Made by a program: the position numbers and the translations under genes. Shown one piece after another: positions 1 to 10,905 of a DNA stretch of 64,000 nt. The stretch covers positions 1,860,001-1,924,000 of the forward strand of contig NZ_CP049989.1 in assembly GCF_011388215.1 (NCBI RefSeq), read 5' to 3'. The notes under the pieces were generated by a model, which made no database searches, was not told the origin of the DNA, and saw only the letters and a program-made list of their open reading frames with translations. Position 1 is the stretch's first letter; each line of letters opens with the position of its first letter. This DNA comes from Hydrogenophaga crocea (GTDB lineage Bacteria; Pseudomonadota; Gammaproteobacteria; Burkholderiales; Burkholderiaceae_C).

Positions 1-295
1 CGGGACGCTTGAAGCGCGCGCCGTCGATGCCCGCGAAGTAGTAGACGGTCTTGTCGTCGGGGGCCACGCCCAGGGTGTGGAAGGTCAGCAGCGCGGCCGC
101 CTGGGCCATGGCCTCGAGCATCAGCACGCCCGGCATCACCGGACGGTGCGGGAAATGGCCCGTGAAGAAAGGCTCGTTGATCGTGACGTTCTTGAGCGCC
201 TGGATGCGCTGCCCTTTTTCGACCGACAGCACGCGGTCGACCAGCAGGATGGGGTAACGGTGGGGCAGGAGTTTGAGGATCTGGTGGATGTCCAT
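1..295 (-). CDS. fabZ: 3-hydroxyacyl-ACP dehydratase FabZ, 3' end cut by window edge
   Basis: Dehydrates (3R)-hydroxyacyl-ACP in type II fatty acid synthesis, in the cytoplasm. Ninety-eight codons are present and the C-terminus lies outside the window. The N-terminus [15 protein letters not shown] and the active-site segment [10 protein letters not shown] (catalytic His47, with Glu61 a little further on) are clear. The ATG overlaps the lpxD stop as TGATG, so the two genes are translationally coupled. The lpxD-fabZ order is the usual lipid A/fatty acid arrangement; lpxA would be expected next, beyond the edge. Confidence 0.96.
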   Translation of the reverse strand, partial: MDIHQILKLLPHRYPILLVDRVLSVEKGQRIQALKNVTINEPFFTGHFPHRPVMPGVLMLEAMAQAAALLTFHTLGVAPDDKTVYYFAGIDGARFKRP

Positions 296-1353
296 CAGGC
301 GTCGTCCGGTTTCTTGTTCGGCTGGGCCTGCGCAAGGGCTTGTTCCACGGCCTTGAGCCGTTCGCGCAGGCGGTTGAGCTGCTTGAGGGAGGCAGCGTTC
401 TTTTCCCAGGCCGCATTGTCGTCGATGGGAAACATACCGGTGTATTGACCGGGCTGGAGCAGCGAGCGCGTGACCACCGACGCGGCCGACACGTGCACGC
501 CGTCGGCCAGCTTGAGGTGACCCAGCACGATGGCGCCGCCGCCCACGGTGCAATGCGCGCCGATGTCGGCGCTGCCCGCCACGCCCGCGTTGCCGGCCAT
601 GGCGGTGTGCGCGCCCACGCGCACGTTGTGGCCGATCTGGACCAGGTTGTCGAGCTTCACCCCGTCTTCGATCACGGTGTCGTCGAGCGCGCCGCGGTCG
701 ATGCAGGTGTTGGCGCCGATCTCCACGTCGTCGCCGATGCGAACCGCACCGAGCTGTTCGATCTTGATCCAGCGCCCCTGGTGCGGCGCGAAGCCGAAAC
801 CGTCGGCGCCGATCACGGCACCGCTGTGCACGATGCCCCGCGCCCCGATATGGCAGCGCTCGCCCAGCGTGACGCGCGGGTGCAGCACGGTGCCCACGCC
901 CACCCGGGCATCGCGGCCGATCACGCAGTGCGCGCCGATGCGCGCGCCGTCACCGACGCGGGCGCCGGCTTCGATGACCGCGCAGGGCCCGACGTCCACG
1001 CCATCGCCCATCACGGCCGCCGGGTCGATCACGGCCGTGGGGTGGATGCGCGCGGGTGGCCGCGGATCGTGGCGGGCGCGCCACCACTGGGTGAGGCGGG
1101 CGAAATAGAGGTAGGCATCGTCGGCGACGATGCAGGCTCCGCGGGCCTGGGCCTGGGCCTGGAGCGCGGGCGGCACGATCAGCACGCCCGCCCGCGTGCT
1201 CGCGATGCGAGAGGCGTAGCGGGCCTGGGCCACGAAGGCGATGTCGCGAGGCCCGGCGGTGTCGAGGGGCGCGGGCCGCTCGATGGCCAGCCCGGCATCG
1301 CCGATCCCCTGGCCGCCGAGGGCCTCGACGATGGCACCCAGCGTGGCGGCCAC
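295..1353 (-). CDS. lpxD: UDP-3-O-acylglucosamine N-acyltransferase LpxD
   Basis: Adds the N-linked hydroxyacyl chain in lipid A synthesis. The protein has 352 residues, close to the family norm. Residues about 1-100 form the uridine-binding N-domain ([15 protein letters not shown]). About 100-300 are left-handed beta-helix hexapeptide repeats ([15 protein letters not shown] and similar), including the QIGHNV segment that carries the catalytic histidine. The start is GTG, 8 nt downstream of the skp stop; no ATG in frame fits better. It sits between skp and fabZ in one minus-strand operon. Confidence 0.96.
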   Translation of the reverse strand: MAATLGAIVEALGGQGIGDAGLAIERPAPLDTAGPRDIAFVAQARYASRIASTRAGVLIVPPALQAQAQARGACIVADDAYLYFARLTQWWRARHDPRPPARIHPTAVIDPAAVMGDGVDVGPCAVIEAGARVGDGARIGAHCVIGRDARVGVGTVLHPRVTLGERCHIGARGIVHSGAVIGADGFGFAPHQGRWIKIEQLGAVRIGDDVEIGANTCIDRGALDDTVIEDGVKLDNLVQIGHNVRVGAHTAMAGNAGVAGSADIGAHCTVGGGAIVLGHLKLADGVHVSAASVVTRSLLQPGQYTGMFPIDDNAAWEKNAASLKQLNRLRERLKAVEQALAQAQPNKKPDDA

Positions 1354-1361
1354 GGGCGTGC

Positions 1362-1880
1362 TTACTTGCTGCTGTCGAGCTGGGACATCACGCGGTCGGT
1401 GATGTCCACCCGGGGGTTGACGTAGTACGCCTCGTTCACGATCAGGTCGTACTTCTCGGCCTCGGCGATGGTGCGGATCACGCGGTTGAGCTTTTCGATG
1501 ACCTGCTGCAGGGCCTCGTTGCGGCGCAGGTTGAGCTCTTCCTGGAAGTCGCGCTGGCGGCGCTGCAGATCACGCTCCTGCTCGACCAGCTGGCGCTGGC
1601 GGGTGTTGCGCTGGGCTTCGGGCAGCGTGGGGGCTTCGCGGTCGAAACGCTCGGCCGCCTGGCGCAGCTGGTCGGCCGAAGAACGCAGGTCACGTTCGCG
1701 CTTGGAGAAGTCCTGCTCGAGCTTGGTGGACACCGCCTTGGCGGTGTTGGAGTCGCGCAGGATGCGCTCCACGTTGACGGCGCCGATCTTGGTGTCTTGC
1801 GCACCAGCGCCCACCATGGCGAGCGCCAGGGCCGCGGCAACGGCAACGCGGCGATCGAACAGGCGGTTCAAGGTCTTCAT
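1362..1880 (-). CDS. skp: OmpH/Skp family periplasmic chaperone
   Basis: Holds unfolded outer-membrane proteins in the periplasm for delivery to BamA. It has 172 residues: a signal peptide ([27 protein letters not shown]), then a short beta segment ([11 protein letters not shown]) and a long, highly charged coiled coil rich in Arg, Glu and Gln. The ATG chosen overlaps the bamA stop (TGATG). A TTG one codon upstream is possible but less likely. Confidence 0.93.
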   Translation of the reverse strand: MKTLNRLFDRRVAVAAALALAMVGAGAQDTKIGAVNVERILRDSNTAKAVSTKLEQDFSKRERDLRSSADQLRQAAERFDREAPTLPEAQRNTRQRQLVEQERDLQRRQRDFQEELNLRRNEALQQVIEKLNRVIRTIAEAEKYDLIVNEAYYVNPRVDITDRVMSQLDSSK

Positions 1881-4201
1881 CAAAACGAGGTTCCGATCTG
1901 AAACTGGAATCGCTGGATTCTATCCCCGTCGAATTTCCGAACGGGATTGGCGAAAGCGATCCGCAATGGGCCGATCGGCGACAGCCAGCTCACGCCAATA
2001 CCCGCCGATGCACGCAGGGAGGAGAAATCCATGCGTTCGTTCTCGCCGTAGATGTTGCCGATGTCAAAGAATCCGAACAATCGCAACGAACGGTCATTGC
2101 CGGCGCCCGGGAACGGCATGATGAATTCGGTGTTGAGCGCAATCGAGCGGTTGCCGCCGATGTTGATGACCGAGCCGGTGGTGGAATTGAGCACCGGCGA
2201 GGTCGGGCCCAGGGTGCCGCCTTCGAAGCCGCGCACCGAACCCAGGCCGCCACCGAAGAAGTTCTTGAACACCGGGTACGGGCGGCCGTTGAGGCCCTTA
2301 CCGTAACCGAGCTCGGTGTTGAACGCCAGCGTGTACTGGTGCGAGAGCGGTATGTACTGCTGGAACTGGTAGTTGGTCTTGAAGTAGCGCGCGTCGCCCG
2401 AGAGGCTGACCTCGGCATTGACGCGCTGCAGCCGGCCGCGGGTGGGCACCAGGGCGCTGTCGCGGCTGTCGCGCGTCCAGCCGAGCGTGAGCGGCAGCGT
2501 GTTGCTGGTGGCGCCGAAGGTGTTGGAGTAGTCCTGGTAGGCCTGCGGCAGGAAGGCGCCGGGCTCGATGGTGGTCTGTTCGACACCCGCGCCGAAGAAC
2601 ACCGTGTCCATCTCGGTGAACGGCACGCCGAAGCGCACCGCCAGCCCCTTGGTGACCAGGCGGTAATCGCCCTCGATCTGGTTCTGGTAAGGACGGCGCG
2701 TGCGGTAGTAACCGTCGAAGCTGCGCGACACGCCGTCGGGCGTGAAGTACGGATTGGTGGTGCTCAGCACCAGCTGGCGGTTGAACTTGCTGGTGTTGAT
2801 GTTCAGGCCGAGGTAGTTGCCCGAGCCGAACACGTTTTCCTGCGTGATGCCGGCGATGAGCGAAAGCTTTTCTTCCTGCGAGTAGCCCGCGCCCAGCGTG
2901 AGGTTGCCGGTGGGCTTTTCGGTCACGTTGACGACCAGGTCGACCTGGTCGGGCGAGCCGGCCACGGGCTCGGTCTGCAGGTTGACCTCGGTGAAGAAGC
3001 CCAGCCGGTCGACGCGGTCGCGCGAGAGCTTGATGCGGTCGGCGTCGTACCAGGCCGATTCGAACTGGCGGAACTCGCGGCGGATGACTTCGTCGCGCGT
3101 GCGGTTGTTGCCCTCGACGCTGATGCGCCGCACGTACACGCGGCGCTGCGGCGTGGCGCGCAGCATGAAGGCCACGCGCTTGTTGGCGCGGTCGATGTCG
3201 GGCGTGGCCTCGACCTGGGCGAAGGCGTAGCCGAAGGCACCGAAGTACTCGGTGAAGGCCTTGACGGTGTCGTTGACGTCTTCGACGTTGTAGGCCTCGC
3301 CGGGCTTGAGGGTGACCAGGGTCTTGAATTCTTCCTCGCGGCCCAGGTAGTCGCCCTGCAGGCCCACGGAGGACACCACGTAGCGATCGCCTTCGGTGAC
3401 GTTGATCGTGACCGACATGTCCTGCTTGTCGGGCGAGATCGCCACCTGGGTCGAATCGACGCGGAAGTCGATGAAGCCGCGCGTGAGGTAGTACGAGCGC
3501 AGCTTCTCGATGTCGGCGTTGAGCTTGGCACGCGAGTAGCGGTCGCTCTTGGTGTACCAGCTGAGCCAGTTGCCGGTGTTCAGGTCGAACAGGCCGCGCA
3601 GCGTGGACTCCGAGAACGCCTGATTGCCGACGATGCGGATTTCCTTGATCTTCGCGATCTCGCCCTCGGTCACGCTGAAGTTCAGGTTGACGCGGTTGCG
3701 CTCGGACGGCGTGACGGTGGTGACGACCTCGGCCGCGTAGAAGCTGCGGTTGATGTACTGGCGCTTGAGCTCCTGCTCGGCGCGGTCGGCCAGGGCCTTG
3801 TCGTACGGCCGGCCTTCGGTGAGACCGATGTCGCGCAGCACGTTCTTGAGCACGTCGTCGCCGAACTCCTTGATGCCCGAGAAGCTCACGCCGGCCACGG
3901 TGGGCCGCTCTTCGACGATCACCACCAGCACGTCGCCGTTGATCTGCAGGCGCACGTCGCTGAACAGACCGAGGCCGAACAGCGCGCGAATGGCCGAGCT
4001 GCCCTTGTCGTCGTCGTAGCGGTCGCCGATGCGAAACGGCAGCGAGGCGAACACCGTGCCGGGCTCGACGCGCTGGAGGCCTTCGACACGGATGTCGCGC
4101 AGGGTGAAGGGATCGACCGCCCATGCCGGCAGGGCGGCAAGCAGGGCCATCGCGAGCGCAGACAAACTCAGGCCGCGAAGACCGTGTTTCTGTGATTTCA
4201 T
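1880..4201 (-). CDS. bamA: outer membrane protein assembly factor BamA
   Basis: Core of the BAM complex that inserts beta-barrel proteins. It has 773 residues. The signal peptide starts MKSQKHGLRGLSL and ends near PAWA. Five POTRA repeats follow, beginning FTLRDIRVEGLQRVEPG. The 16-strand barrel contains the conserved VRGFEGG loop, and the terminal residue is Phe as required for BAM recognition. An open frame runs 29 codons further upstream, but only this ATG gives a signal peptide. It lies 13 nt after rseP. Confidence 0.97.
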   Translation of the reverse strand: MKSQKHGLRGLSLSALAMALLAALPAWAVDPFTLRDIRVEGLQRVEPGTVFASLPFRIGDRYDDDKGSSAIRALFGLGLFSDVRLQINGDVLVVIVEERPTVAGVSFSGIKEFGDDVLKNVLRDIGLTEGRPYDKALADRAEQELKRQYINRSFYAAEVVTTVTPSERNRVNLNFSVTEGEIAKIKEIRIVGNQAFSESTLRGLFDLNTGNWLSWYTKSDRYSRAKLNADIEKLRSYYLTRGFIDFRVDSTQVAISPDKQDMSVTINVTEGDRYVVSSVGLQGDYLGREEEFKTLVTLKPGEAYNVEDVNDTVKAFTEYFGAFGYAFAQVEATPDIDRANKRVAFMLRATPQRRVYVRRISVEGNNRTRDEVIRREFRQFESAWYDADRIKLSRDRVDRLGFFTEVNLQTEPVAGSPDQVDLVVNVTEKPTGNLTLGAGYSQEEKLSLIAGITQENVFGSGNYLGLNINTSKFNRQLVLSTTNPYFTPDGVSRSFDGYYRTRRPYQNQIEGDYRLVTKGLAVRFGVPFTEMDTVFFGAGVEQTTIEPGAFLPQAYQDYSNTFGATSNTLPLTLGWTRDSRDSALVPTRGRLQRVNAEVSLSGDARYFKTNYQFQQYIPLSHQYTLAFNTELGYGKGLNGRPYPVFKNFFGGGLGSVRGFEGGTLGPTSPVLNSTTGSVINIGGNRSIALNTEFIMPFPGAGNDRSLRLFGFFDIGNIYGENERMDFSSLRASAGIGVSWLSPIGPLRIAFANPVRKFDGDRIQRFQFQIGTSF

Positions 4202-4214
4202 GCGAAGGATTGGA

Positions 4215-5597
4215 TCAGCCGGCGAGGCGGGCGACATCGTTGAACAGGGCGACAGACATGAGTGCCATGAGCACCACCACACCCCCACGCTGCAGGCGCT
4301 CCATCCAGGCCTCGGACACAGGGCGGCCGGTGAGCGACTCCCAAAGATAATACATCAGGTGCCCTCCATCGAGGACCGGCAGCGGCAGCAGGTTGAGCAC
4401 CCCCAGACTCACGCTGATGAGCGCGAGAAAACCCAGGTAGGCGCTGATGCCGAGGCTGGCCGACTTGCCCGCGTAGTCGGCGATGGTGAGCGGGCCGCTG
4501 AGGTTGCTCAGCGAGGCTTCGCCGATGAGCATGCGGCCCATCATCTTGAGCGTGAGCCACGACACTTCCCAGGTCTTGACCACGCCGCGCCAAAGGCCGT
4601 CGAGCGGGCCATGGTGCACGGTGGTCATGGCCGGTGCGTCGCCCACATAGGCCTCCACGCGCGCGATCCAGCGCCCGTCGCGCTGCTGCGGCCGCGGCGT
4701 CACGTCGATCGAGAGCACCTGCCCCGCGCGCTCCACGTCCCAGCGCTGCGTGACGGGCTGGCCCTGTGGGCCTACCGCGTCGCGGATGCGCTGGCGCAGC
4801 GCCTGGCCGTCGAGCACCTCGCGACCGTCGACGCGGCGCACCAGATCGCCGTCCTGCAAGCCCGCGGCCTGGGCCGCGCCGCCGTCCATCACCTGCCCCA
4901 CGCGCGGCGCGGTGTAGGGCGACAGCAGACCGATGCGGCGAAACAGCGCGGCGTCGGCCTCGCGCACGTCGAGTGCGGACAGGGGCAGCACACGCGGCTG
5001 GGCGGCGCCATCGGGCTGGCGGGCCACCCACAGCACCAGGTCGCGCCCGTCGAGCGCGGCCTGGGTGATGCGCCAGCGCAGGTCCTCGAACGACACCACG
5101 TCATCCGCGCTGCTTTCGCCACCCTCGCCGCCATCGGCTTCACCCGCGCGCAGCACCCAGTCGCCGGCGCGCAGGCCGGCGCGCTCGGCCAGCGAACCCG
5201 CCACAGGCGTGGACAGCACGGGCTGGGGCTCTTGCACGCCGGCCCAGTTCAGGCCCGCGTAGATGGCCACGGCCAGCAGCAGGTTCGCCAGCGGCCCCGC
5301 GGCCACGATGGCAGCCCGCGAGCGCAGCGGCTGGGTGTTGAACGCGAGGTGGCGCTCGGCCGGGTCGACCGGCGCTTCGCGCTCGTCGAGCATGCGCACA
5401 TAGCCGCCCAGGGGCAGCGCGCACACCACGAACTCGGTGGGCTTGCCGGGCCGGTGCCAGCGCAGGATGGGCTTGCCGAAGCCCACCGAGAAGCGCAGCA
5501 CCTTGACGCCGCAGGCCACCGCGACACGGTAATGACCGTACTCGTGAATGGCGATCAGCAGGCCGAGCGCGACGATGAAGGCAATGACGGTGAGCAT
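4215..5597 (-). CDS. rseP: RIP metalloprotease RseP
   Basis: Inner-membrane site-2 protease that cuts anti-sigma factor RseA after DegS. It has 460 residues. The zinc motif HEYGH is at 18-22 in the first membrane segment, two tandem PDZ domains fill the middle, and the second metal motif lies in LLPLPVLDGGHL near the C-terminus, followed by a final membrane helix. It lies between dxr and bamA, the usual proteobacterial arrangement. Confidence 0.96.
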   Translation of the reverse strand: MLTVIAFIVALGLLIAIHEYGHYRVAVACGVKVLRFSVGFGKPILRWHRPGKPTEFVVCALPLGGYVRMLDEREAPVDPAERHLAFNTQPLRSRAAIVAAGPLANLLLAVAIYAGLNWAGVQEPQPVLSTPVAGSLAERAGLRAGDWVLRAGEADGGEGGESSADDVVSFEDLRWRITQAALDGRDLVLWVARQPDGAAQPRVLPLSALDVREADAALFRRIGLLSPYTAPRVGQVMDGGAAQAAGLQDGDLVRRVDGREVLDGQALRQRIRDAVGPQGQPVTQRWDVERAGQVLSIDVTPRPQQRDGRWIARVEAYVGDAPAMTTVHHGPLDGLWRGVVKTWEVSWLTLKMMGRMLIGEASLSNLSGPLTIADYAGKSASLGISAYLGFLALISVSLGVLNLLPLPVLDGGHLMYYLWESLTGRPVSEAWMERLQRGGVVVLMALMSVALFNDVARLAG

Positions 5598-5634
5598 GCG
5601 AAGCCTGTGCGGAGGGGGGCCGACGGCCTGACGC

Positions 5635-6822
5635 TCAGGCCTGCCAGCGCTGGATCACGTGGCGCGCGCGGACGCGGGCCTGTTCGTCGAGCAAGAGCAG
5701 ATCATCGAGCGAACCCGGCTTGGACGGAAGCACGTCCTGCAAAGTTTCCGCGTTGACGGCGTGGATGCGGTCGAAGCGCAGTCGCCCGTCGAGGAAGGCG
5801 GCCACGGCCTCTTCGTTGGCGGCATTGAGCACGGCCGTGGTGCCCGACGGCGCGCGCAGCGCGGCCCAGGCCAGCGGCAGGCCCGGGAAGCGCCGCGCGT
5901 CGGCGGCCTCGAAGGTGAGCGCGCCCAGGGCGAGGAAATCGAGCGGCGCCGCGCCCGAGGCGATGCGCTCGGGCCAGGCCAGCCCGTAGGCGATGGGCAC
6001 GCGCATGTCGGGCGTGCCGAGCTGCGCCACCACCGAGCCGTCGCGGTACTGCACCATGGAGTGCACCACGCTTTGCGGGTGGATCACCACCTCGATGCGC
6101 TCGGGCGGCAGGCCGAACAGGTAGCGCGCCTCGATCACCTCGAGCGCCTTGTTCATCATGGTCGCCGAGTCGACCGAGATCTTGCGGCCCATGACCCAGT
6201 TCGGGTGGGCGCAGGCCTGCTCGGGCGTGACGTTGGCCAAGGTGTCGGGATCGCGCGTGCGGAACGGACCGCCCGAGGCGGTGAGCACGATCTTGTCGAC
6301 GCGGCGCTCCCAGGTGGACGCATCGTCGGGCAGCGACTGGAACACCGCGGAGTGCTCGCTGTCGATCGGCAGCAGCGTGGCGCCGCCGCTTCGCACGGCC
6401 TCGAGGAACAGCTCGCCGCCCACCACCAGCGCTTCCTTGTTGGCCAGCAGCAGCTTCTTGCCGGCGCGCGCCGCGGCCAGGCTGGGCGCCAGACCGGCCG
6501 CGCCGACGATGGCGGCCATCACGGCGTCGACCTCGGGCGCCTCGCTCACGGCGCACAGCGCCTGCGGGCCGTCGAGCACCTCGGTGGCCAGGCCCGCCTC
6601 GCGCACGCGCGCGCGCAGCGCGGCGGCGCTGTCGCGGTCCACCATCACCGCATACCGCGGCCGGTGGCGCCGGCACTGCTCGAACAGGGTGTCGACCTGG
6701 CGCGCCGCGGTGAGCGCGAACACGCGGTAACGCTCGGGGTGCCGGGCCACCACGTCGAGCGTGTTCTGGCCGATCGAGCCCGTGGCACCGAGCACGGTGA
6801 GGGATTGCACGGAAGAAGACAT
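5635..6822 (-). CDS. dxr: 1-deoxy-D-xylulose 5-phosphate reductoisomerase
   Basis: Second step of the MEP isoprenoid pathway: DXP + NADPH to MEP. It has 395 residues. The NADPH motif [14 protein letters not shown] is at the N-terminus; [13 protein letters not shown] and ASGGPFR carry metal and substrate ligands. The ATG at 6822 begins [12 protein letters not shown] and lies 5 nt past the cdsA stop. A long open frame upstream overlaps cdsA and is not coding. Two other MEP genes, ispD and ispF, lie at 28216-29417. Confidence 0.97.
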   Translation of the reverse strand: MSSSVQSLTVLGATGSIGQNTLDVVARHPERYRVFALTAARQVDTLFEQCRRHRPRYAVMVDRDSAAALRARVREAGLATEVLDGPQALCAVSEAPEVDAVMAAIVGAAGLAPSLAAARAGKKLLLANKEALVVGGELFLEAVRSGGATLLPIDSEHSAVFQSLPDDASTWERRVDKIVLTASGGPFRTRDPDTLANVTPEQACAHPNWVMGRKISVDSATMMNKALEVIEARYLFGLPPERIEVVIHPQSVVHSMVQYRDGSVVAQLGTPDMRVPIAYGLAWPERIASGAAPLDFLALGALTFEAADARRFPGLPLAWAALRAPSGTTAVLNAANEEAVAAFLDGRLRFDRIHAVNAETLQDVLPSKPGSLDDLLLLDEQARVRARHVIQRWQA

Positions 6823-6827
6823 GGGGA

Positions 6828-7661
6828 TCAGAAGGTGACCAGCATCATGGCCAGCGGCAGCACCGGCAGCAGCGCGTCCACGCGGTCGAGCACACCGCCG
6901 TGGCCGGGCAGCAGCTGGCTCGAATCCTTGACGCCCGCGGCGCGTTTGACCAGCGATTCGATCAGGTCGCCGCACACGCTCATGGCACACAGGCCGGCCA
7001 GCGCGGGCACAGCCACCCAGGGCCCGAGGTGCCAGAGGTAGGCGTACAGGTGATCGGGCGAGGTCCAGCCGGCGCGCGTCAGCCACAGCCACACGCCCGC
7101 CAGCACGAAGACACCGATCAGGCCGCTGACGGCACCCTCCCAGCTCTTGCCGGGGCTGATCGCGGGCGCGAGCTTGCGGCGGCCGAAACGTTTGCCGCCG
7201 AAGTAGGCCGCGATGTCGGCCATCCACACGAGCAGCAGGACCGACAGCAGAAAACCCAGCCCGAGGATGCGCGCCTGCACCAGCGCCAGCCAGGCGCAGG
7301 CGATCAGCAGCAGGCCCAGCCACAGGCGCAGCAGCTGGGGCCGGCGGCCGTAGGCCTCGACGCCGCGGCGCAGCATGATCGCAGCGAGCACCACCCAGAC
7401 CACGGCCACCGCGGCCCAGAGCTCGCGCCAGGAACGCTCCACCCCGCCCAGCAGCCAGAAGACCAGCAGGGCCACGGCCAGCGCGAGGCCGGCGGCCACC
7501 GAGCGCGTGGGACCGCAGCCGTTGATGCGCGCCCATTCCCAGCCCGCGGCCGCGATCAGCACCAGCGTGAAGGCGCCGAAGGGTTCGATGGAGGGATAGA
7601 ACAGTACCGGCAGGAAGACCGCGAGCAGCAGCAGCGCGGTGATGATGCGCTGCTTAAGCAT
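6828..7661 (-). CDS. cdsA: phosphatidate cytidylyltransferase
   Basis: Makes CDP-diacylglycerol from phosphatidate and CTP at the inner membrane. It has 277 residues with roughly seven to eight hydrophobic segments and the complete family signature near the C-terminus ([13 protein letters not shown] followed by [11 protein letters not shown]). The start overlaps the end of uppS by 8 bp, indicating translational coupling. Confidence 0.95.
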   Translation of the reverse strand: MLKQRIITALLLLAVFLPVLFYPSIEPFGAFTLVLIAAAGWEWARINGCGPTRSVAAGLALAVALLVFWLLGGVERSWRELWAAVAVVWVVLAAIMLRRGVEAYGRRPQLLRLWLGLLLIACAWLALVQARILGLGFLLSVLLLVWMADIAAYFGGKRFGRRKLAPAISPGKSWEGAVSGLIGVFVLAGVWLWLTRAGWTSPDHLYAYLWHLGPWVAVPALAGLCAMSVCGDLIESLVKRAAGVKDSSQLLPGHGGVLDRVDALLPVLPLAMMLVTF

Positions 7662-8403
7662 GCCGGGCTTCGGCGTCGTGCGCCGGTGCGGACTGGGCGC
7701 GCTGCTCGGAGGTCTGTCCGAAGCGGCGCTCGCGGCGCGCGAAGGCGGCCAGGGCCAGGTCCAGTTGTTCGGCGTCGAAGTCGGGCCAGAGGCAGTCGGT
7801 GAACACGAGTTCGCTGTAGGCGGCCTGCCAGAGCAGGAAGTTGCTGATGCGCTGTTCGCCGCCGGTGCGGATCAGCAGGTCGGGGTCGGGCACGTGGGCC
7901 AACGCCGTGGCGCGCGACAGGCTCTCTTCGGTGATGGGCTCGCCGCGCGCAGCCAGGCGCTGCGCGGCCTGGACCATGTCCCAGCGGCCGCCGTAGTTGA
8001 AGCAGACGTTGAGCACCAGGCGGCTCTGCGCCGCCGTGGCCTGCTCGGCCGCTTCGAGGTTGCGCACCAGCTTGTCGGACAGGCGCGAGCGGTCGCCAGG
8101 GAAATACAGGCGCACGCCGCTCTCGATCAGCCGCGGCACCTCGCGGCCCAGGGCCAGGCCCAGCAGGTCCATGAGGCCGCTCACCTCTTCCTGGGGGCGG
8201 TTCCAGTTCTCGGACGAGAACGCGAACACCGTGAGCACGCGGATGCCGCGCTCCACACAGGCCTGCACGATGGCGCGCAGCGCATCCACGCCCTGCTTGT
8301 GGCCTGCCACGCGCGGCAGCCAGCGCTTCTGCGCCCAACGGCCATTGCCATCCATCACGATCGCGACGTGGTGGGGCAGCAAAGGGGTGGGCGGGTTGTG
8401 CAT
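7654..8403 (-). CDS. uppS: undecaprenyl diphosphate synthase (cis-prenyltransferase)
   Basis: Condenses isopentenyl diphosphate onto farnesyl diphosphate to make the C55 lipid carrier for peptidoglycan. It has 249 residues. The diphosphate-binding motif MDGNGRWAQKR is near the N-terminus, and the RTGGEQRISNFLLWQ and ELVFTDCLWPDF motifs are near the C-terminus. It lies 25 nt downstream of frr. Confidence 0.97.
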   Translation of the reverse strand: MHNPPTPLLPHHVAIVMDGNGRWAQKRWLPRVAGHKQGVDALRAIVQACVERGIRVLTVFAFSSENWNRPQEEVSGLMDLLGLALGREVPRLIESGVRLYFPGDRSRLSDKLVRNLEAAEQATAAQSRLVLNVCFNYGGRWDMVQAAQRLAARGEPITEESLSRATALAHVPDPDLLIRTGGEQRISNFLLWQAAYSELVFTDCLWPDFDAEQLDLALAAFARRERRFGQTSEQRAQSAPAHDAEARHA

Positions 8404-8428
8404 GCGCAGGCTCGCGGGTGAAGCGGCC

Positions 8429-8989
8429 TCAGACGGCCATGATGTCCTGTTCCTTGGCAGCCACGAGGCGGTCCACCTCGCTGATCATGCGGTCGGTCAG
8501 CTTCTGGATGTCGTCCTGGGCACGGCGCTCGTCGTCCTCGGAAGCGGTCTTGTCTTTCACGAGCTTCTTGACCGCCTCGTTGGCGTCGCGCCGCAGGTTG
8601 CGGATCGCCACCTTGGCGGCCTCGCCTTCGCCCTTGACCACCTTGGTGAGCTCCTTGCGGCGCTCTTCGGTCATGGGCGGCATGGGCACGCGGATCAGGT
8701 CGCCCTGCGAGGCGGGATTGAGGCCGAGGTCGGACTCGCGGATGGCCTTTTCGATCTTCGCGCCCATGCCCTTTTCCCAGGGCGCCACACCGATGGTGCG
8801 GGCGTCGAGCAGCGAGAGGTTGGCCACCTGCGACAGCGGCAGCATGGAACCGTAGTACTCCACGTGTACGGTGTCGAGCAGCGCCGGGTTGGCGCGGCCG
8901 GTGCGCACGCGCGTGAGGCTGTTCTTGAACGCCTCGATGGACTGCTGCATCTTGTGCTCGGCGGTGGTGCGGATGTCGGCGATGGTCAT
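8429..8989 (-). CDS. frr: ribosome recycling factor
   Basis: Splits post-termination ribosomes together with EF-G. It has 186 residues, the standard length, from [14 protein letters not shown] through [19 protein letters not shown], the domain I helix. An upstream in-frame extension of 20 codons overlaps pyrH and has no family similarity, so this ATG is preferred. It follows pyrH directly in the classic rpsB-tsf-pyrH-frr order. Confidence 0.97.
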   Translation of the reverse strand: MTIADIRTTAEHKMQQSIEAFKNSLTRVRTGRANPALLDTVHVEYYGSMLPLSQVANLSLLDARTIGVAPWEKGMGAKIEKAIRESDLGLNPASQGDLIRVPMPPMTEERRKELTKVVKGEGEAAKVAIRNLRRDANEAVKKLVKDKTASEDDERRAQDDIQKLTDRMISEVDRLVAAKEQDIMAV

Positions 8990-9017
8990 GCGGTCTCCTG
9001 GTGGCGCGAACGGGGCG

Positions 9018-9728
9018 TCAGACGTGGACGAGCGTGCCTTCGTCGGCACCCATGACCACGTTGCGCAGCGCGCCGGATTTGAAGATGGAAAACACCCTGA
9101 CGGGCAGCTTCTGGTCGCGGCACAGGGCGAACGCGGTCGCGTCCATCACCTGCAGGTTCTTGACCATGGCTTCGTCGAAGGAAATCGAGGTGTAGCGCGT
9201 GGCCGACGGATCCTTGTTGGGATCGGCGGTGTACACGCCATCGACCTTGGTGGCCTTGAGCACCACCTCGGCGCCGATCTCGGCGCCGCGCAGCGCGGCC
9301 GCGGTGTCGGTGGTGAAGAAGGGGTTGCCCGTGCCCGCGGCGAACACCACGACCTTGCCCTCTTCGAGGTACTGCAGGGCCTTGGGCCGCACATAGGGCT
9401 CGACGACCTGTTCGATGCCGATGGCCGACATCACGCGGGCCACCAGGCCGGCCTTGTTCATGGTGTCGGCCAGCGCCAGCGAGTTCATCACCGTGGCCAG
9501 CATGCCCATGTAGTCGGCGGTGGCGCGGTCCATGCCGACCGAGCCGCCCGCAACGCCGCGGAAGATGTTGCCGCCACCGATCACGATGGCCACCTGCACG
9601 CCCAGGCGGGTGACGTCGGCGATTTCATCGACGATGCGCACGATGGTGGCGCGGTTGATGCCGAAGGCGTCGTCGCCCATCAGGGCTTCGCCCGAGAGCT
9701 TGAGCAGGATCCGTTGGTAGGCGGGCAT
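9018..9728 (-). CDS. pyrH: UMP kinase
   Basis: Phosphorylates UMP to UDP with ATP; a hexamer of the amino-acid kinase fold. It has 236 residues, starting [18 protein letters not shown], with the nucleotide and UMP loops [10 protein letters not shown] and [14 protein letters not shown]. It is separated from tsf by 147 nt containing a hairpin, so it may have its own promoter as well as read-through from rpsB-tsf. Confidence 0.97.
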   Translation of the reverse strand: MPAYQRILLKLSGEALMGDDAFGINRATIVRIVDEIADVTRLGVQVAIVIGGGNIFRGVAGGSVGMDRATADYMGMLATVMNSLALADTMNKAGLVARVMSAIGIEQVVEPYVRPKALQYLEEGKVVVFAAGTGNPFFTTDTAAALRGAEIGAEVVLKATKVDGVYTADPNKDPSATRYTSISFDEAMVKNLQVMDATAFALCRDQKLPVRVFSIFKSGALRNVVMGADEGTLVHV

Positions 9729-9831
9729 GGGGGGCTTTCAGGATCGGTACGCGTGCGCGCTCAGCCGCGAAGTGTAGCGGCGCGCGAACCGGGATCGGAC
9801 AGGGGTTCAGGTGCGTAACAGACGCACACAA

Positions 9832-9860
9832 GACAACGGGCCTTGCGGCCCGTTGTGTCT
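9832..9860 (-). terminator. rho-independent-type hairpin after tsf
   Basis: Inverted repeat ACAACGGGCC / GGCCCGTTGT with a 4-nt loop, 16 nt past the tsf stop. On the minus strand it is followed by a short T-rich run (CTTGTGTG). The T-run is poor, so termination is probably partial. Confidence 0.6.
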
Positions 9861-9875
9861 GGAAGCAGGGAGCGC

Positions 9876-10796
9876 TCAGGCACCCTTGGCGGCGGCGACC
9901 TGGGCCGCCACCTCGGCGGCGAAGTCGTCCACCTTCTTTTCGATGCCCTCGCCCACCACGAACAGGGTGAAGGATTTCACCGTGGTGTTGGCGGCCTTGA
10001 GCATCTGCTCGACGGTCTGCTTGTCGTTCTTCACGAAGGGCTGGTTGAACAGCGACACTTCCTTGAGGTACTTCTGCACCGCACCGTCGATGCGCTTGGC
10101 CACGATCTCGGCGCTCTGGGCCGGCTTGCCGGCGGCCACGAGTTCCTTGTTGGCTTCGTCGGCCTTGGCGGTGGCCACCGAGCGCTCGCGCTCGATGAAC
10201 TCGGCGGGCACGTCGGCGCTGGTCAGCGACACGGGCTTCATGGCGGCCACGTGCATGGCCACGTCCTTGGCGGCGGTCTCGTCGCCCTCGTACTCCACGA
10301 TCACGCCGATGCGCGTGCCGTGCAGGTAGCTCGCGAGCTTGGACGCGCCGCTGTAGTACTTGAAGCGGCGGAACGACATGTTCTCGCCGATCTTGCCGAT
10401 CAGGCCCTTGCGCACGTCTTCGAGCGTCGGGCCGAAGCCGTCCTGGCTGTAGGGCAGCGCACCCAGGGCCGCGATGTCGGCCGGGTTGTGCTGGGCGATC
10501 AGCTGGGCGCCGGCGTTGGCCAGGGCCAGGAAGCTGTCGTTCTTGGTGACGAAGTCGGTTTCGCAGTTGACTTCGAGCAGGGCGCCGGTGTTGCCCTGGA
10601 TCGAGGCGGCCACCACGCCTTCGGCGGTGACGCGGCTGGCGGCCTTGCCGGCCTTGGTGCCGAGCTTGACGCGCAGCAGTTCCTCGGCCTTGGCCATGTC
10701 GCCATCGGCCTCGGTCAGTGCTTTCTTGCACTCCATCATGGGCGCGTCGGTCTTGGCGCGCAGTTCGGCGACCATGCTTGCGGTGATTGTTGCCAT
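9876..10796 (-). CDS. tsf: elongation factor Ts
   Basis: Nucleotide exchange factor for EF-Tu. It has 306 residues. The N-terminal UBA-like domain [16 protein letters not shown] and the signature [12 protein letters not shown] are clear, and two core subdomains follow. The open frame extends 65 codons upstream across the rpsB-tsf spacer, but the ATG at 10796 has an AGGAGATTC ribosome site and matches the family start. Confidence 0.97.
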   Translation of the reverse strand: MATITASMVAELRAKTDAPMMECKKALTEADGDMAKAEELLRVKLGTKAGKAASRVTAEGVVAASIQGNTGALLEVNCETDFVTKNDSFLALANAGAQLIAQHNPADIAALGALPYSQDGFGPTLEDVRKGLIGKIGENMSFRRFKYYSGASKLASYLHGTRIGVIVEYEGDETAAKDVAMHVAAMKPVSLTSADVPAEFIERERSVATAKADEANKELVAAGKPAQSAEIVAKRIDGAVQKYLKEVSLFNQPFVKNDKQTVEQMLKAANTTVKSFTLFVVGEGIEKKVDDFAAEVAAQVAAAKGA

Positions 10797-10905
10797 GGTG
10801 AATCTCCTGGAATCGGGCGCCTCACGGGGCGCCGCGTGATGAATGTTCGAACCTGGGTGTGAAAAGGGGGCTACACGAGCCCCCGATTCCGCGAGCGCAG
10901 AGCGA